Positions 1 to 9,700 of a stretch of DNA of 64,000 nt are shown here, piece by piece. Position numbers and translations under genes: made by a program. Each line of letters opens with the position of its first letter. The first letter of the stretch is position 1. Below the pieces are notes generated by a model. The model ran no database searches. It was not told where the DNA came from and was given only the letters and a program-made list of their open reading frames with translations. This DNA comes from Microbacterium terregens. Its GTDB lineage: Bacteria > Pseudomonadota > Alphaproteobacteria > Sphingomonadales > Sphingomonadaceae. The DNA lies in NCBI RefSeq assembly GCF_027922045.1, contig NZ_BSEX01000001.1, positions 62,001 to 126,000 of the forward strand, in the 5' to 3' direction.

Positions 1-1
1 G

Positions 2-2377
2 GCGTTGAAGGATCAACTCGCGACGGCGGGGATGCTCACCAACCAAGCGGAAATCTACAACAAGCAGCTTGAGCTTCGTAAGATCGTGGAACGCGATCTT
101 ACGGAAGGCGACAAGTCGCGCGTTGCTACGGCGCTCGGCGAGATCAACACCGCGAAGGCCCTCACCTCGCTCAAGCAGCGCGCCTTTGAAGCTCAGAACG
201 AATATACCGTTGAGCTTGGCCGCGCGAAGGGCCTTACGGATGCGCAAAAGAGCGTCGAGGATGAGCTTTTCAAGGCGCGCGTTGATGCGCTCAACAAGGG
301 CGTCGATATCAACGCGACCGCTTACAAGCAGGAAGAGGACGCGCTTCGTAAGCAGCTTGAGAAGAACGCGGCGCTCAAAGACCAGAATGAGCTTCTAAAG
401 AAGGCGCAGGATTTCGCGCTTAACATGAGCCGCGGCGCACGCGCTCAGGACGATCTAAAGAAGCTCAACGCTGAGTATCAGGCGTGGCGCGATGCCGTCG
501 CCAAGGGCGATCTCGCCGACACCTTCGGCGGGCAGATCATCGCCGGCTATGAGAACGCCAAGCTCAAGATTCAGCAAGATGGCATTCGCGTGTTGCTCGA
601 AATGTCGCCGACCCTTGGCCGCATCGCCGCCACCGATCGTGCGCAGGCCGATGCCAAGGAAGCGCGTGCGCAGCTTGCGGACCTCACCCTTTCGCCGGAA
701 GCGCGCAAGCGTGCTGAGCAGGATATCGAGCGCACGCTGAGCACCGCGCTGGGCAAGATAGCGGCAGAAACCACGCGCGAATGGGTCGATCAGTTTGACG
801 ATCTCGCCGACTACTTCGGCGGGAAGCTCGGCAAGGTGCTCGGCAAGTTTGCGGATGGGTTCGACCGCATCGCGCAGATGATGAGCGAGCCGACCGGCCC
901 CGCTGGGTTCCTCGCCAAGCTCCTGAACCGCGAAGCCGAGTATAAGGGCACGGCTCAGGGCTTCGGTATCGAGACGATCGGGCAGGAGCTAAAAGACCCG
1001 CTCAAGAGCCTCAGCACCGGCTTCGGCGACTTCAAGGCCATGTTCAGCGGCGACCTCGCTGCGGGCCTTGTGAAGGGCCTCACCAAGGTTCAGGCGGGCG
1101 CGCAGGTTGGCGGCATGGTCGCGGGCGTGGGCGATCTCTTGGGGCTCGGTAAGGGTTTCTCGACGGGTTCCCAGATCGGTGGCGCAGTGGGCGGCTTGTT
1201 CGGCCCTATCGGCTCGATCATCGGTTCGCTTGGTGGCGGGCTCATCGGTTCGTTGTTCGCCTCGAAGGCCAAGTTTGGAACCGCCAGCCTTACGGGCGCG
1301 GGCGATGCCGTGATCTCGGGCCGAGGCGCAGCCGCAACCACGGCGGCGACCGGCGCGGCGGGTTCGGTTCAGGAAGGGCTTGCGAAGCTGGCGGCTGAGC
1401 TTGGCGGCACCGTGGGCAGCTACTCGCTCGCCATCGGCAAGTATAAGGACAACTGGCGCGTTCGCGATGAGGCGTTCGACGGCAAGCTTAACTTCGGCGG
1501 CACCAGCGCGAACGGGCTTCACGACTTCGGCGACGATGAGGCGGCTGCTATCGCCTACGCGATCGAAAACGCCATCAAGGATGGCGCGATCAAGGGCCTC
1601 GACCCGCTGATTCAGAAGGCGCTTGGCGCGCTTGGTGCGGATTCCGCGATCCAGTTCGCTAAGGACTGGAAAGCGGCGATGGACGATTACAAGTCGCTTA
1701 CCGATCCGATCACGGCGGCAATCGACGGCATCGTTGGCCCGCTCGATACGCTTCGCGAGACGATGGTTAAGGTTGGTGCTTCCACGGAAGACCTCACCAA
1801 GATTGATGATTATCGCACCATCAAGCTCAAGGCGGCGCTCAAGGAACAGCTTTCGAGCCTTACCGACTTCCTCGACCAGTTGAAGGGCGAAGGATCGGGC
1901 GTAACCAAGATGGATCAGCTTAGCGCCAAGATGGCGGAGTTTGACGACTACCGCACGCGCATTGCCAATGGCGATAGCTCGGTTGATCAGGCGGCTTTCA
2001 CGGCGCTTGGGCAGTCAATCTTTAGCTTGGCTGGGGATATCTACGGAACCGCGACTTCGCAGTTTCAGGATATCCGCGCCATGCTCATGGGCACCACTCA
2101 GGGCCTCGCCGATAATGTCACCAAGGCGGTGAACACGGCGGCGGGCTTCGATGTGGGCAATGCCACTACTTCGATCGACAACACTACGGCGGCGATCCAA
2201 GCTCAGGCGGCAGCGCAGGCGGCTCACTATCAGCAGGTTGCGGCAAGCAACGCGCTACAGGAAAGCTACCTCAAGCAGATTGCGGCGAACACCAATGCGG
2301 GTGCCGCCGTAATCGGCAAGCGTATCGCCAATGATGACGTGGCATACAACGGGCGATACATGGGGCGAACCTACTAA
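2..2377 (+). CDS. Phage tail tape measure protein (5' end outside the window)
   Basis: At least 790 residues are visible and the frame is open to the window edge, so the true start lies upstream; the first in-frame initiator-like codon is only a TTG at position 5. The N-terminal 350 residues are Ala/Lys/Glu-rich and look coiled-coil. They are followed by a glycine-rich hydrophobic stretch at about residues 360-425 (repeated GG-x-x-G and GS-I-I-G patterns) of the type found in tape measure proteins, then an alpha-helical C-terminus rich in Ala and Gln. Such proteins set tail length and help DNA entry. Position immediately before distal-tail and gpJ-like genes supports the call. The family was recognised from architecture, not from a specific motif. 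Confidence 0.75.
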   Translation, partial: ALKDQLATAGMLTNQAEIYNKQLELRKIVERDLTEGDKSRVATALGEINTAKALTSLKQRAFEAQNEYTVELGRAKGLTDAQKSVEDELFKARVDALNKGVDINATAYKQEEDALRKQLEKNAALKDQNELLKKAQDFALNMSRGARAQDDLKKLNAEYQAWRDAVAKGDLADTFGGQIIAGYENAKLKIQQDGIRVLLEMSPTLGRIAATDRAQADAKEARAQLADLTLSPEARKRAEQDIERTLSTALGKIAAETTREWVDQFDDLADYFGGKLGKVLGKFADGFDRIAQMMSEPTGPAGFLAKLLNREAEYKGTAQGFGIETIGQELKDPLKSLSTGFGDFKAMFSGDLAAGLVKGLTKVQAGAQVGGMVAGVGDLLGLGKGFSTGSQIGGAVGGLFGPIGSIIGSLGGGLIGSLFASKAKFGTASLTGAGDAVISGRGAAATTAATGAAGSVQEGLAKLAAELGGTVGSYSLAIGKYKDNWRVRDEAFDGKLNFGGTSANGLHDFGDDEAAAIAYAIENAIKDGAIKGLDPLIQKALGALGADSAIQFAKDWKAAMDDYKSLTDPITAAIDGIVGPLDTLRETMVKVGASTEDLTKIDDYRTIKLKAALKEQLSSLTDFLDQLKGEGSGVTKMDQLSAKMAEFDDYRTRIANGDSSVDQAAFTALGQSIFSLAGDIYGTATSQFQDIRAMLMGTTQGLADNVTKAVNTAAGFDVGNATTSIDNTTAAIQAQAAAQAAHYQQVAASNALQESYLKQIAANTNAGAAVIGKRIANDDVAYNGRYMGRTY

Positions 2378-2380
2378 ATA
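2375..2380 (+). promoter_or_regulatory. TAAATA box 4 nt before a tail gene start
   Basis: TAAATA is followed by AAGG and then the ATG of the next gene. The first three bases are also the stop codon of the tape measure gene. One of four similar boxes in front of tail-region genes. Function (translation start element or phage promoter) is inferred. Confidence 0.35.
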
Positions 2381-2384
2381 AAGG

Positions 2385-2747
2385 ATGGCACTCGACCCCG
2401 AACGCGCATCCCTTGTAAGTCAGCCTTACCGCTACGCGATCCTTGATGATGAGGATACGCTTGCGCTCTATCGTAACTCGAAGGCGATCGAGATCGCCAC
2501 CAACCTCGACAAGGCTGGTGGCGAAGCTCTTGCGCGCGAAATCTTTGACGCATCCGGCGTTTCTACCCGCACCTTTTCGCTTACGATCGAGGGAGCGCTA
2601 AGCCTTGATGATTTCGTGGGTGGCCCGCCGCGCTATCGCTTGAAGTTCGACCGCAACCCGGCAGCGAACCCGGCGAAAACCTACACGGTGATTGCGGCGC
2701 GGTTTCGCCCCCTCTCCAACACCACCACACTTACGGTGCGCGGCTGA
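2385..2747 (+). CDS. Phage tail-region protein, unknown function
   Basis: A 120-residue protein with no signal peptide or membrane segment. It starts at an ATG whose purine-rich AAGG directly abuts the start codon. It ends at the first base of the next gene's start codon, so the two are probably translationally coupled. Its place between tape measure and gpJ-like genes is where distal-tail or tail-assembly proteins sit in siphovirus-type modules. I do not recognise the family. The C-terminal part (Y-x-L-K-F-D-R-N-P, then T-Y-T-V-I-A-A-R-F) reads as beta-strand-rich, consistent with a structural tail component. Confidence 0.6.
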   Translation: MALDPERASLVSQPYRYAILDDEDTLALYRNSKAIEIATNLDKAGGEALAREIFDASGVSTRTFSLTIEGALSLDDFVGGPPRYRLKFDRNPAANPAKTYTVIAARFRPLSNTTTLTVRG

Positions 2748-3523
2748 TGCGTGCGTTGTTCGTCTCGCCCCTGCCCTTCGTTGGCACCACCGCCACCGGC
2801 ATTGCCGCGCCGATCGCGGGCAGCGTCGATTTCCTCAACGACGATCGCCCCGGCCTTGTCTGGCGCGGTGCCACCAATGGCGCGGTTATGATCGATCTTG
2901 GCCCCGATCCCGTCGAGTATAATACCGTCGCGGTGATCGGCTCCAACCTACGCGCGAGCGATACGGTGCGGGTTCAGACGGGCTCAGCGCCCGACACCAT
3001 GGACGGCTATGACAGCACGGCTAAATCGGCATGGCAGGGCAAAAAGCCCAAGCAGCTTACCGCTAAGTCGGTGCTCAAGCTCCCCGCCACGCGCGCCGAG
3101 CGCTTCGTAAAGATCACCTTCGCGGCACCGAACCACCCGAACGGCTATGTTCAGTTTCAGCGGCTTGTGATCGGCAAGGCGGTTTCGACCTACGGTATCG
3201 AGTTTGGTGCGAAGCTGAACTTCGAGGATCGCTCCGTAATCACCACCGGCCCCGGCTTCACCACCACCGACCGTTACGACGTGCTCCCAGCGTGGGATAT
3301 CTCGACAACGGGTATCACGGATGAGGAATGGCGCGAGCAGTGGGCACCGCTCTTGCTCGAAGCCGGTTCAAGCGCGGGCATCCTGTTTGTTCGCGATGAG
3401 AAGGCCCCGGCGACGTGGCAGACGGATGCCGTTTTCGGGCGCATTAGCTCGAAAGCTTACGGTGAGGCCAAGGCTTACAACTGGTGGGTCTTCGCGGGAA
3501 CGATCCTCGCGTTCGCCCCGTGA
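2747..3523 (+). CDS. Phage distal tail protein, beta-rich, possible jelly-roll domain
   Basis: A 258-residue protein that overlaps the preceding gene by one base. It is beta-rich with few charged clusters. Residues about 30-145 read like a discoidin/F5-8-type jelly roll (D-L-G-P...V-I-G-S-N-L near the start and Y-V-Q-F-Q-R-L-V-I-G-K near the end), a fold often found in phage tail proteins that contact sugars. The C-terminal part (E-W-R-E-Q-W-A-P-L-L) could be the tail-tube or baseplate contact region. The context, directly upstream of the gpJ-like gene, supports a distal-tail or hub role. The domain assignment is a visual inference. Confidence 0.6.
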   Translation: MRALFVSPLPFVGTTATGIAAPIAGSVDFLNDDRPGLVWRGATNGAVMIDLGPDPVEYNTVAVIGSNLRASDTVRVQTGSAPDTMDGYDSTAKSAWQGKKPKQLTAKSVLKLPATRAERFVKITFAAPNHPNGYVQFQRLVIGKAVSTYGIEFGAKLNFEDRSVITTGPGFTTTDRYDVLPAWDISTTGITDEEWREQWAPLLLEAGSSAGILFVRDEKAPATWQTDAVFGRISSKAYGEAKAYNWWVFAGTILAFAP

Positions 3524-3542
3524 GCGAAAGCCGAAAACCGCA

Positions 3543-3548
3543 TAAATA
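3543..3548 (+). promoter_or_regulatory. TAAATA box 5 nt before the gpJ-like gene
   Basis: TAAATA (within CATAAATATTG) lies 5 nt upstream of the ATG at 3554, in a 30-bp gap that is unusually AT-rich for this region. No purine-rich ribosome-binding site is visible. Confidence 0.35.
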
Positions 3549-3553
3549 TTGAA

Positions 3554-6500
3554 ATGCGGAACCTACTCCTCGAAATCAGCGCCCTTGATCCCAACACTAA
3601 AGCTATCACCGTGCTTCGCATGGCGGCAGCGCACGCCAAAGCAGAAGGCATCTATCTCGACGGTGAGACTTGGCTTCCGGCCATCACCAGCGATCCCGAG
3701 ATTGGGCTTGGCTATTGGGGCGAAGGTCGCGCTCAGGCGCTCACCGCCTCTTATGGGCAGATCAACTTTGAGTTGAGCCGTTCGCTCGGCAACACCGCTT
3801 GGCCTAAGCTCGATTTCGAAGGTGCGAGCGCCACCCTTTGGGTTGGCAACATGGGCGACCCCTTCGAAGCCTATCAGCAGTTTTGGACGGGCAACATTGG
3901 CCCGCTTGTTCAGGACTCCTCTCGCGAAGCGCATTTCTCGCTTCTGGGCGTTGAGGCGCAGCTTACGGGCTCGGCGCTCACCCGCGTTTATCAGGGCACC
4001 GGGGGCGTTGAAGGCCCCTCCACCATGCTGGGCAAGCTCAAGCCGATGGCGTTCGGCGCTTGCGTCAACGTCGCCCCGGTTTTGCTCGATCCGATCAAAT
4101 GGGTGTATCAGGTGGACGCTTACCGAGCGTGCCCGATCAACGCGGTTTATTCGAGCGCCCTCACCCTTGGCGCTCCCAACGCCACCGTCGCGACCTACGC
4201 TGAGCTTGTCGCCCTCACCCTCACCCCCGGCCAATGGGCCGCGTGCCCCAATCTCGGCATGTTCCGCCTTGGTGGCGATCCGGGTTCCGCCAAGATCACC
4301 GCCGACGTTGGCACCGCCGACAGCGCGGCGAGCATCGCGCGTCGCTTGGTGAATCTGGCGGGCGTGCTCGACGCTCGGCTTGGCCCGAGCTTCACGACCG
4401 GCACGCGCGGCTATTCTCTGTATCTCACGGAAGACGCCACCATCGGCGATCTCGCGCGTGATGCCGCGTTCGCGGAAAGCCGCCTCCTCCTCACCGACAG
4501 CAAGGGCGTGCTCCACCTCGCCCCGATCGCGTCGAGCAAGGCTCCCGGCACGCTCGCAAGCGATGGCTCGGCGCTCCCGTTCGTCCGTAGCGACACGATT
4601 GTTCAGGAAGCCCCGGCTTCGCCCGCTTGGCGCGTGAAAATCGGGCATACGCCGGTTTGGAGCGTCCACAGCGCGAATGAGATCAGCCCCGCCGTCGCCA
4701 CTCAGGGCGCGGACCTCACGGCGGCTATCGCGGCGGCTGAGGCGGCACGCGATCGAGCGGAAGCGGCGGAAGCGGCGGCAAAGCTGGCGAACGAACGCCT
4801 CGACGCTACCGTTGACGATGGCATTCTTGATCGAGCGGAAAAGCGCCAGTGGATCGCCGAGTTCGAAGCGGCGACGGCTGAGTTCGATGGCCTATTCGCT
4901 GAGGGACAGGCTCAGGGGGCCACGGCTGAGGCCAACGCCTACGCGAGCACCTTCACGACGCTGAGCGACTATCTCGCGACGCTAAACCCCGCGTTCGCCG
5001 ACACCAGCGAGGATACGCCGATTGATGCCGCGACCTTCAAGGCGCGGTTCGTCAACTACTATGTCGCGCGCAAAAACCTCGACGTAGCGCTTGCTAAGAA
5101 GGCGGCTCAAACGGCGGGTTGGGACAAGGTGACCGGCCCCGGTAAGCCCGAGGATAACGCCACAGTTGGCGCACCTCCCGGCACCATCGTTGGCGATCGT
5201 CCGTCTGAGGACTTGGTGAAGGACGTTGACGACGCGAAGGACAACGCCAACGACATTCGCAAGCAGCTTCCCGCGCTGGTGCTCCCGATCCTCAAGGAAC
5301 CGATCGACCAGATTTCAGCGCTCCACCTCGCCGGTAGCTCGGCTAACTTGAAAGCCACCAAGGCCCTTCATGAGAAGAACCATGTCGCGATCGAGGGTTT
5401 GCGCACTTACGTTGATGAAAACGGCGCGCTTGTCGCTGAGCGATTCACTCAGCTTACCAGTCGCGTTGGCGAAGCCGAAGAAACGATGGAAGCGGGTTTC
5501 CTCGAAATCAACCGCACCATCGCCGATAAGGAACAAGCGCTTTCGGAGTCGATCACCGACCAGATCGCCAACTATGGCGAAACCGTAACCGCCGCGCTTA
5601 ACGAGGAACGGCGCGTTCGCTCGACGGAGGACGAAGCGCTCGCCGAGACGATCGAGCAGTTGGCGGCAACCGTGACGGAAGGTAATGAGACGCTTTCCGG
5701 GCAGATCAACGACGTGCGCCAGCTTGTCGTTGATACCGACACCGCGACCGGAACCCGCATCGATAACCTTGGGGTTAAGATCGATGATGAGGTATCCGAA
5801 CGCGAAGCGGCTATTCAGACGGTAGAGAAGGCGATCGTTGACGCTACCGAAGCGCTTACCGAGCGCGTCGATACGATCAGCGCGAGCGTGGGCGGTATCG
5901 ACGAAACGCTTGGCGAGATCAGCGGCACGATTCAGACGATCCAGCAGACGCAAGCAGACGAAAACGGCGCGCGCGCTGAGGAAATCCAGACGCTTCAATC
6001 CCGTCTCGATAATGTGAACGGCGCGACCTTCGAGCAGAAGTTTTCCACCTTTGCCGAGGCGGTTGATACCGTGAACGGTAAGGTCAACAACATCGGCGCG
6101 GAGTATACCGTTAAGCTTCAGACGGAAGTCAATGGGGTGAAGGTTTTCGGCGGCTTTGGGTTGGTAGCTCAGAACGGCATGGTTGATGCGGCATTTTCGG
6201 TTGATGCTTTCCGCATCTACGCGAGCGGCGGCACCAAGCAGGTCTTCTATGCGGATGCCGATGGCGTCTATATGCCCGATGTTCGCGTTGATCGCCTCAA
6301 GGCTGGCACGATCGACTTCGAGTTCATCAACCGCCAGTCGCTACAGAACCCGAGCGGTGGCTATCAGATTCTACCGGGTGGGTTTACGATCATGTGGGGC
6401 CAGTATCGCGGTATCATTAGCGATGAAATGTCGGTGAACATTACCTTCCCGCGCCCGTTCACCAATGCCCTAATGTCGGTTAGTGCCACGCCCTACATTG

Positions 6501-6640
6501 TTGGCAACAACAGCTTTAAGGACTTGTGGATTCAGGCCACCTCCAACCGCAGCAAGAACGGAGCCACGTTCTACACTCAGGCGGCGCGATCGGACGCGCA
6601 GAGCTTGGACGGCTTCGACTGGATGGCGTTTGGCTACTAA
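3554..6640 (+). CDS. gpJ-like phage tail tip / host-specificity protein with gp53-like C-terminus
   Basis: A 1028-residue tail-tip protein. The N-terminal 390 residues are globular. At about 395-530 there is an Ala/Glu coiled coil followed by the D-D-G-x-L-x-x-A-E-K helical segment common in central tail-tip proteins, then a linker with K-P-E-D-N-A-T-V-G-A. Residues about 590-830 are a long heptad-rich rod. At about 840-910 is a DUF1983-like region (Y-T-V-K-L, then G-F-G-L, then F-R-I-Y-A). The last 95 residues resemble the gp53-like tail-fibre tip domain (G-Y-Q-I-L-P-G-G-F-T-I-M-W-G, then F-P-R-P-F-T-N-A). Proteins of this class fix the fibre to the tail tip and can determine receptor choice. 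Confidence 0.75.
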   Translation: MRNLLLEISALDPNTKAITVLRMAAAHAKAEGIYLDGETWLPAITSDPEIGLGYWGEGRAQALTASYGQINFELSRSLGNTAWPKLDFEGASATLWVGNMGDPFEAYQQFWTGNIGPLVQDSSREAHFSLLGVEAQLTGSALTRVYQGTGGVEGPSTMLGKLKPMAFGACVNVAPVLLDPIKWVYQVDAYRACPINAVYSSALTLGAPNATVATYAELVALTLTPGQWAACPNLGMFRLGGDPGSAKITADVGTADSAASIARRLVNLAGVLDARLGPSFTTGTRGYSLYLTEDATIGDLARDAAFAESRLLLTDSKGVLHLAPIASSKAPGTLASDGSALPFVRSDTIVQEAPASPAWRVKIGHTPVWSVHSANEISPAVATQGADLTAAIAAAEAARDRAEAAEAAAKLANERLDATVDDGILDRAEKRQWIAEFEAATAEFDGLFAEGQAQGATAEANAYASTFTTLSDYLATLNPAFADTSEDTPIDAATFKARFVNYYVARKNLDVALAKKAAQTAGWDKVTGPGKPEDNATVGAPPGTIVGDRPSEDLVKDVDDAKDNANDIRKQLPALVLPILKEPIDQISALHLAGSSANLKATKALHEKNHVAIEGLRTYVDENGALVAERFTQLTSRVGEAEETMEAGFLEINRTIADKEQALSESITDQIANYGETVTAALNEERRVRSTEDEALAETIEQLAATVTEGNETLSGQINDVRQLVVDTDTATGTRIDNLGVKIDDEVSEREAAIQTVEKAIVDATEALTERVDTISASVGGIDETLGEISGTIQTIQQTQADENGARAEEIQTLQSRLDNVNGATFEQKFSTFAEAVDTVNGKVNNIGAEYTVKLQTEVNGVKVFGGFGLVAQNGMVDAAFSVDAFRIYASGGTKQVFYADADGVYMPDVRVDRLKAGTIDFEFINRQSLQNPSGGYQILPGGFTIMWGQYRGIISDEMSVNITFPRPFTNALMSVSATPYIVGNNSFKDLWIQATSNRSKNGATFYTQAARSDAQSLDGFDWMAFGY

Positions 6641-6669
6641 GCTTCGGTAAGCTCCCCGACGCATCGGCA

Positions 6670-6675
6670 TAAATA
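6670..6675 (+). promoter_or_regulatory. TAAATA box upstream of the tail-fibre gene
   Basis: TAAATA (within CATAAATATAGG) lies 30 nt before the ATG at 6706. This gap also contains TAGGAG, which can serve as the ribosome-binding site, so here the AT box is separable from translation signals and sits where a -10 element or leader could be. Confidence 0.35.
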
Positions 6676-6705
6676 TAGGCAAATCCAGTAGGAGAGCCTT
6701 TTTCG

Positions 6706-9700
6706 ATGGCGTTTGAGTTTGAAGCGAGCGGGACAGTAAGCGTAACCGAGGGCTCGGTTGCGGTAAGCGGTAACGGCACCAGTTGGGCAACCGGCTACCC
6801 CGGCGTTATCTTGATCATCGGAGGCTTGAGCTACCCGGTTGCTTCGATCGATGGGCGCGACCGTCTCACGCTTGTGCGCCCGTTCGATGGTCCGACCGCT
6901 TCCGGCGTCGAATACACGCTCGCCCCGGTTCAGCCGGAAAACTACGAGCTTTCGAAGAAGGTCAACGAAATCCTCGATATCGCGGGCGACCTTATCGACG
7001 CGACGGTTGGACCGGCAGGCCCGGAAGGCCCCCCCGGCCCGGAAGGTCCGAGGGGCAAGGATGGTGATGCGGGCTTCGGTTCGATCGTCAACTTCACCCA
7101 ATACAGCGGCCAACCCGCTGGCGGTTCGGGCGTCTACATGATCGTTCCCGTGGCTGAAGGCGAACCGGGTATCACGCTCACGCAGACCGCGCAGGTGATC
7201 CTTCCCAAGGACAAGGCAAACGCTGGCATCGGGCTTTGGATCAAGAGCACGACCAGCGGCTATGCGATCACGCTTGGCCTATCGAACGCGCCCGTTCCTC
7301 AGCCCGACGTTCCGGGCGAGGAATTGGACCTCAGCGGCACCGGCACGATCTATATCCAGCCTAACACCGTCTATCCGCTCGGCATCTACCTCGCGGGCAG
7401 CACCGCCAACTTCACCGTCGCCGTCCCGAAAGGACTGCCCATCAGGATTGAGCGCAAGTCGATCGGCATCACGCCGACCTCAACCAAGTGGCAGGTGAAC
7501 CCGGCAGACGATTTGATCCGCAACACCGGCAACGCGGTTGGTTCGGATGCCGTGATGGAAAAGAAGCTCGACACCCGTCCGGGTGCCGCATTCAGCACGC
7601 GCAACGGCCACCTTGTGATTGGGTATGGCGCTTATCTCGAATCCGCGCCGCTCGGCATCGACCTTCCGCAGACTGCCGACCCTGTTTTCAATCAGGTGCC
7701 GCCGTCGATCAAGCTCGGCTTCAAGGGCGTCTGCCCCGCTGGCGTTGAGAAGAGCGTGTTCGCAGTGGTGAGCCTCTACAACAACGGCAAGTATCAGCTT
7801 GGCCCGCACTGGAGCGGCGTGCTTTCCGTCGAGATCGAGGGCGGCAACGGTTCTCAGACGATCCTCGCCGATGAGTCACCACTCTACCAGCTTGGGTCCA
7901 ACCACCTTTACGAAGCGGAGTATGTGGACGATCCCAGCGGCCCCGGTGGCACCGTCACCTTTTGGGTAGACGGGCAGCAGCTTGGCACACCCAAGCCGAC
8001 CGAACGCAAGGTTCGCGTCGCCCCCGGCGCTCGCCTCGAAGTCAACGCATCGTCGGGCAACAGCGCGGCCACGGGCGGCGAACTCGAAATCGAGTATGTC
8101 AGCCTTGGCATTGGTCGCCCCGACGTTGTTTCGACCTACACCGACGTAGTGGACGGCGCGATTAGCGCCGCCGATCTTGAGGCGCTTGTTGTGGACGCAC
8201 GCGGCTTGTCCGCTCAGCCCGCGAAGGTGCTCAGCTACACCGCGAACGGCACTCAGAAGTATGAGCTAAGCCTTGTCGTCGGCGAAATGGATATGCCCGC
8301 AGGGCGCGCTTACAAGGCCGTTCTTGAGGATTGGAGCACCGGCACGGGCGTTGCGCACCCCAATCACCTTGTGATGACGAAGCCGGGTGCGCAGAATTGC
8401 CGCTTCGAAGACCCGACCCTCTACAACTCTCAGCCCGCTTGGACTGAGGTTCTACCGCAAGGCGCGGTGCCATCGATCAATGGTATCAACTACTATTGCG
8501 AAGGCATCCGTATGGGCACTTACACGCAATTCCAGTTCATCTATGATTGGGATACCAGCGTCATGCCGAACAACCCCTTCGGTGATCCCGAGGGGCTGGA
8601 TTCCTATATGGTTGCGCACAAGTGGCTCATCTACGACAAGGCGGGGACGCTCTTGGCGCGTATCGAGCAGCCGAACGGACAGCCGCTCAACAGCGCTGGC
8701 ATGAAGGCGGTTTGGGAAGGCCAGTATGACGGGCGCGGCGTGGCGATGATCACGGACGATAACCCGCATTACAACTTTGGCACGACCCGCTCTTCGGTGA
8801 TTTGGCGCTCGCATGATCCCGAGGCTTATTCTCAGCAGGATATCTATAACACGGTGCCGGTTTACGACATTCGGGTTCCGTTCGCGTGCCATACTTCGTT
8901 TTCCGTCAACGGCGGCGATATGCGCGTATATGGCAGCATCGGGCAGTCGAACGGCTTCGCCAACTGGCGGATCATGTCTTATGAGCCCACGACCTACGAA
9001 GGTATTCAGGCGCAGGTTGCGGCATCACAAGACCCGTGGAAGGGGCTGAACAACCTCATCGCGGCTACGCCGAATGCGGGCGTTTTCCTCAAGTATGCTC
9101 CGTTTAACCAGATGGGCCGCTCGCCGCTCACCGCCCCCGGTGGCGTGCGCGACGATCGCCAGATCATGCCGGAGCCGATTGCGCACTATGCCCGCGACGT
9201 AACCAGCACGCGCGCGATGGACGGGCTTTCGAACAAGCGCATCACGATCGACTATCTCACCGGCTACGCCTCCGATCCTTATTACGGGATGGAGAACGGA
9301 CGTTGCGTGCCCGTCTACAAGGGCAACGCGCGCCGCAACGTCGGCTTGCGCCGCCACTACTACGGCTATGGCGAAGCCGCCCGTGCGGATAGCGCATCTT
9401 GGTATGGGCAGTCGGGCCGCGTTTATGAGTGGGCAGCGAGCAACAGCCCGCTACGGGTAAAAACCCCTACCTACGGCTTGACTCCGAACCGTCCCACTTA
9501 CGGCACGAACAGCATCGATGCGGCGCACGCGCACCAGTTTCCGCACTGGGGTTCGATGCTCTTTAAGTCGCCTGAGTTTGCGATGCTGGGCCACAAGCTC
9601 AGCGATCAGACGCGCCTTTACGGCAACGTCATTCTGGCGACTTGGGACGATGCCAGCAACTACGCTCAACGCGAAATGGCTTGGAAGTTCGGCCATGCCG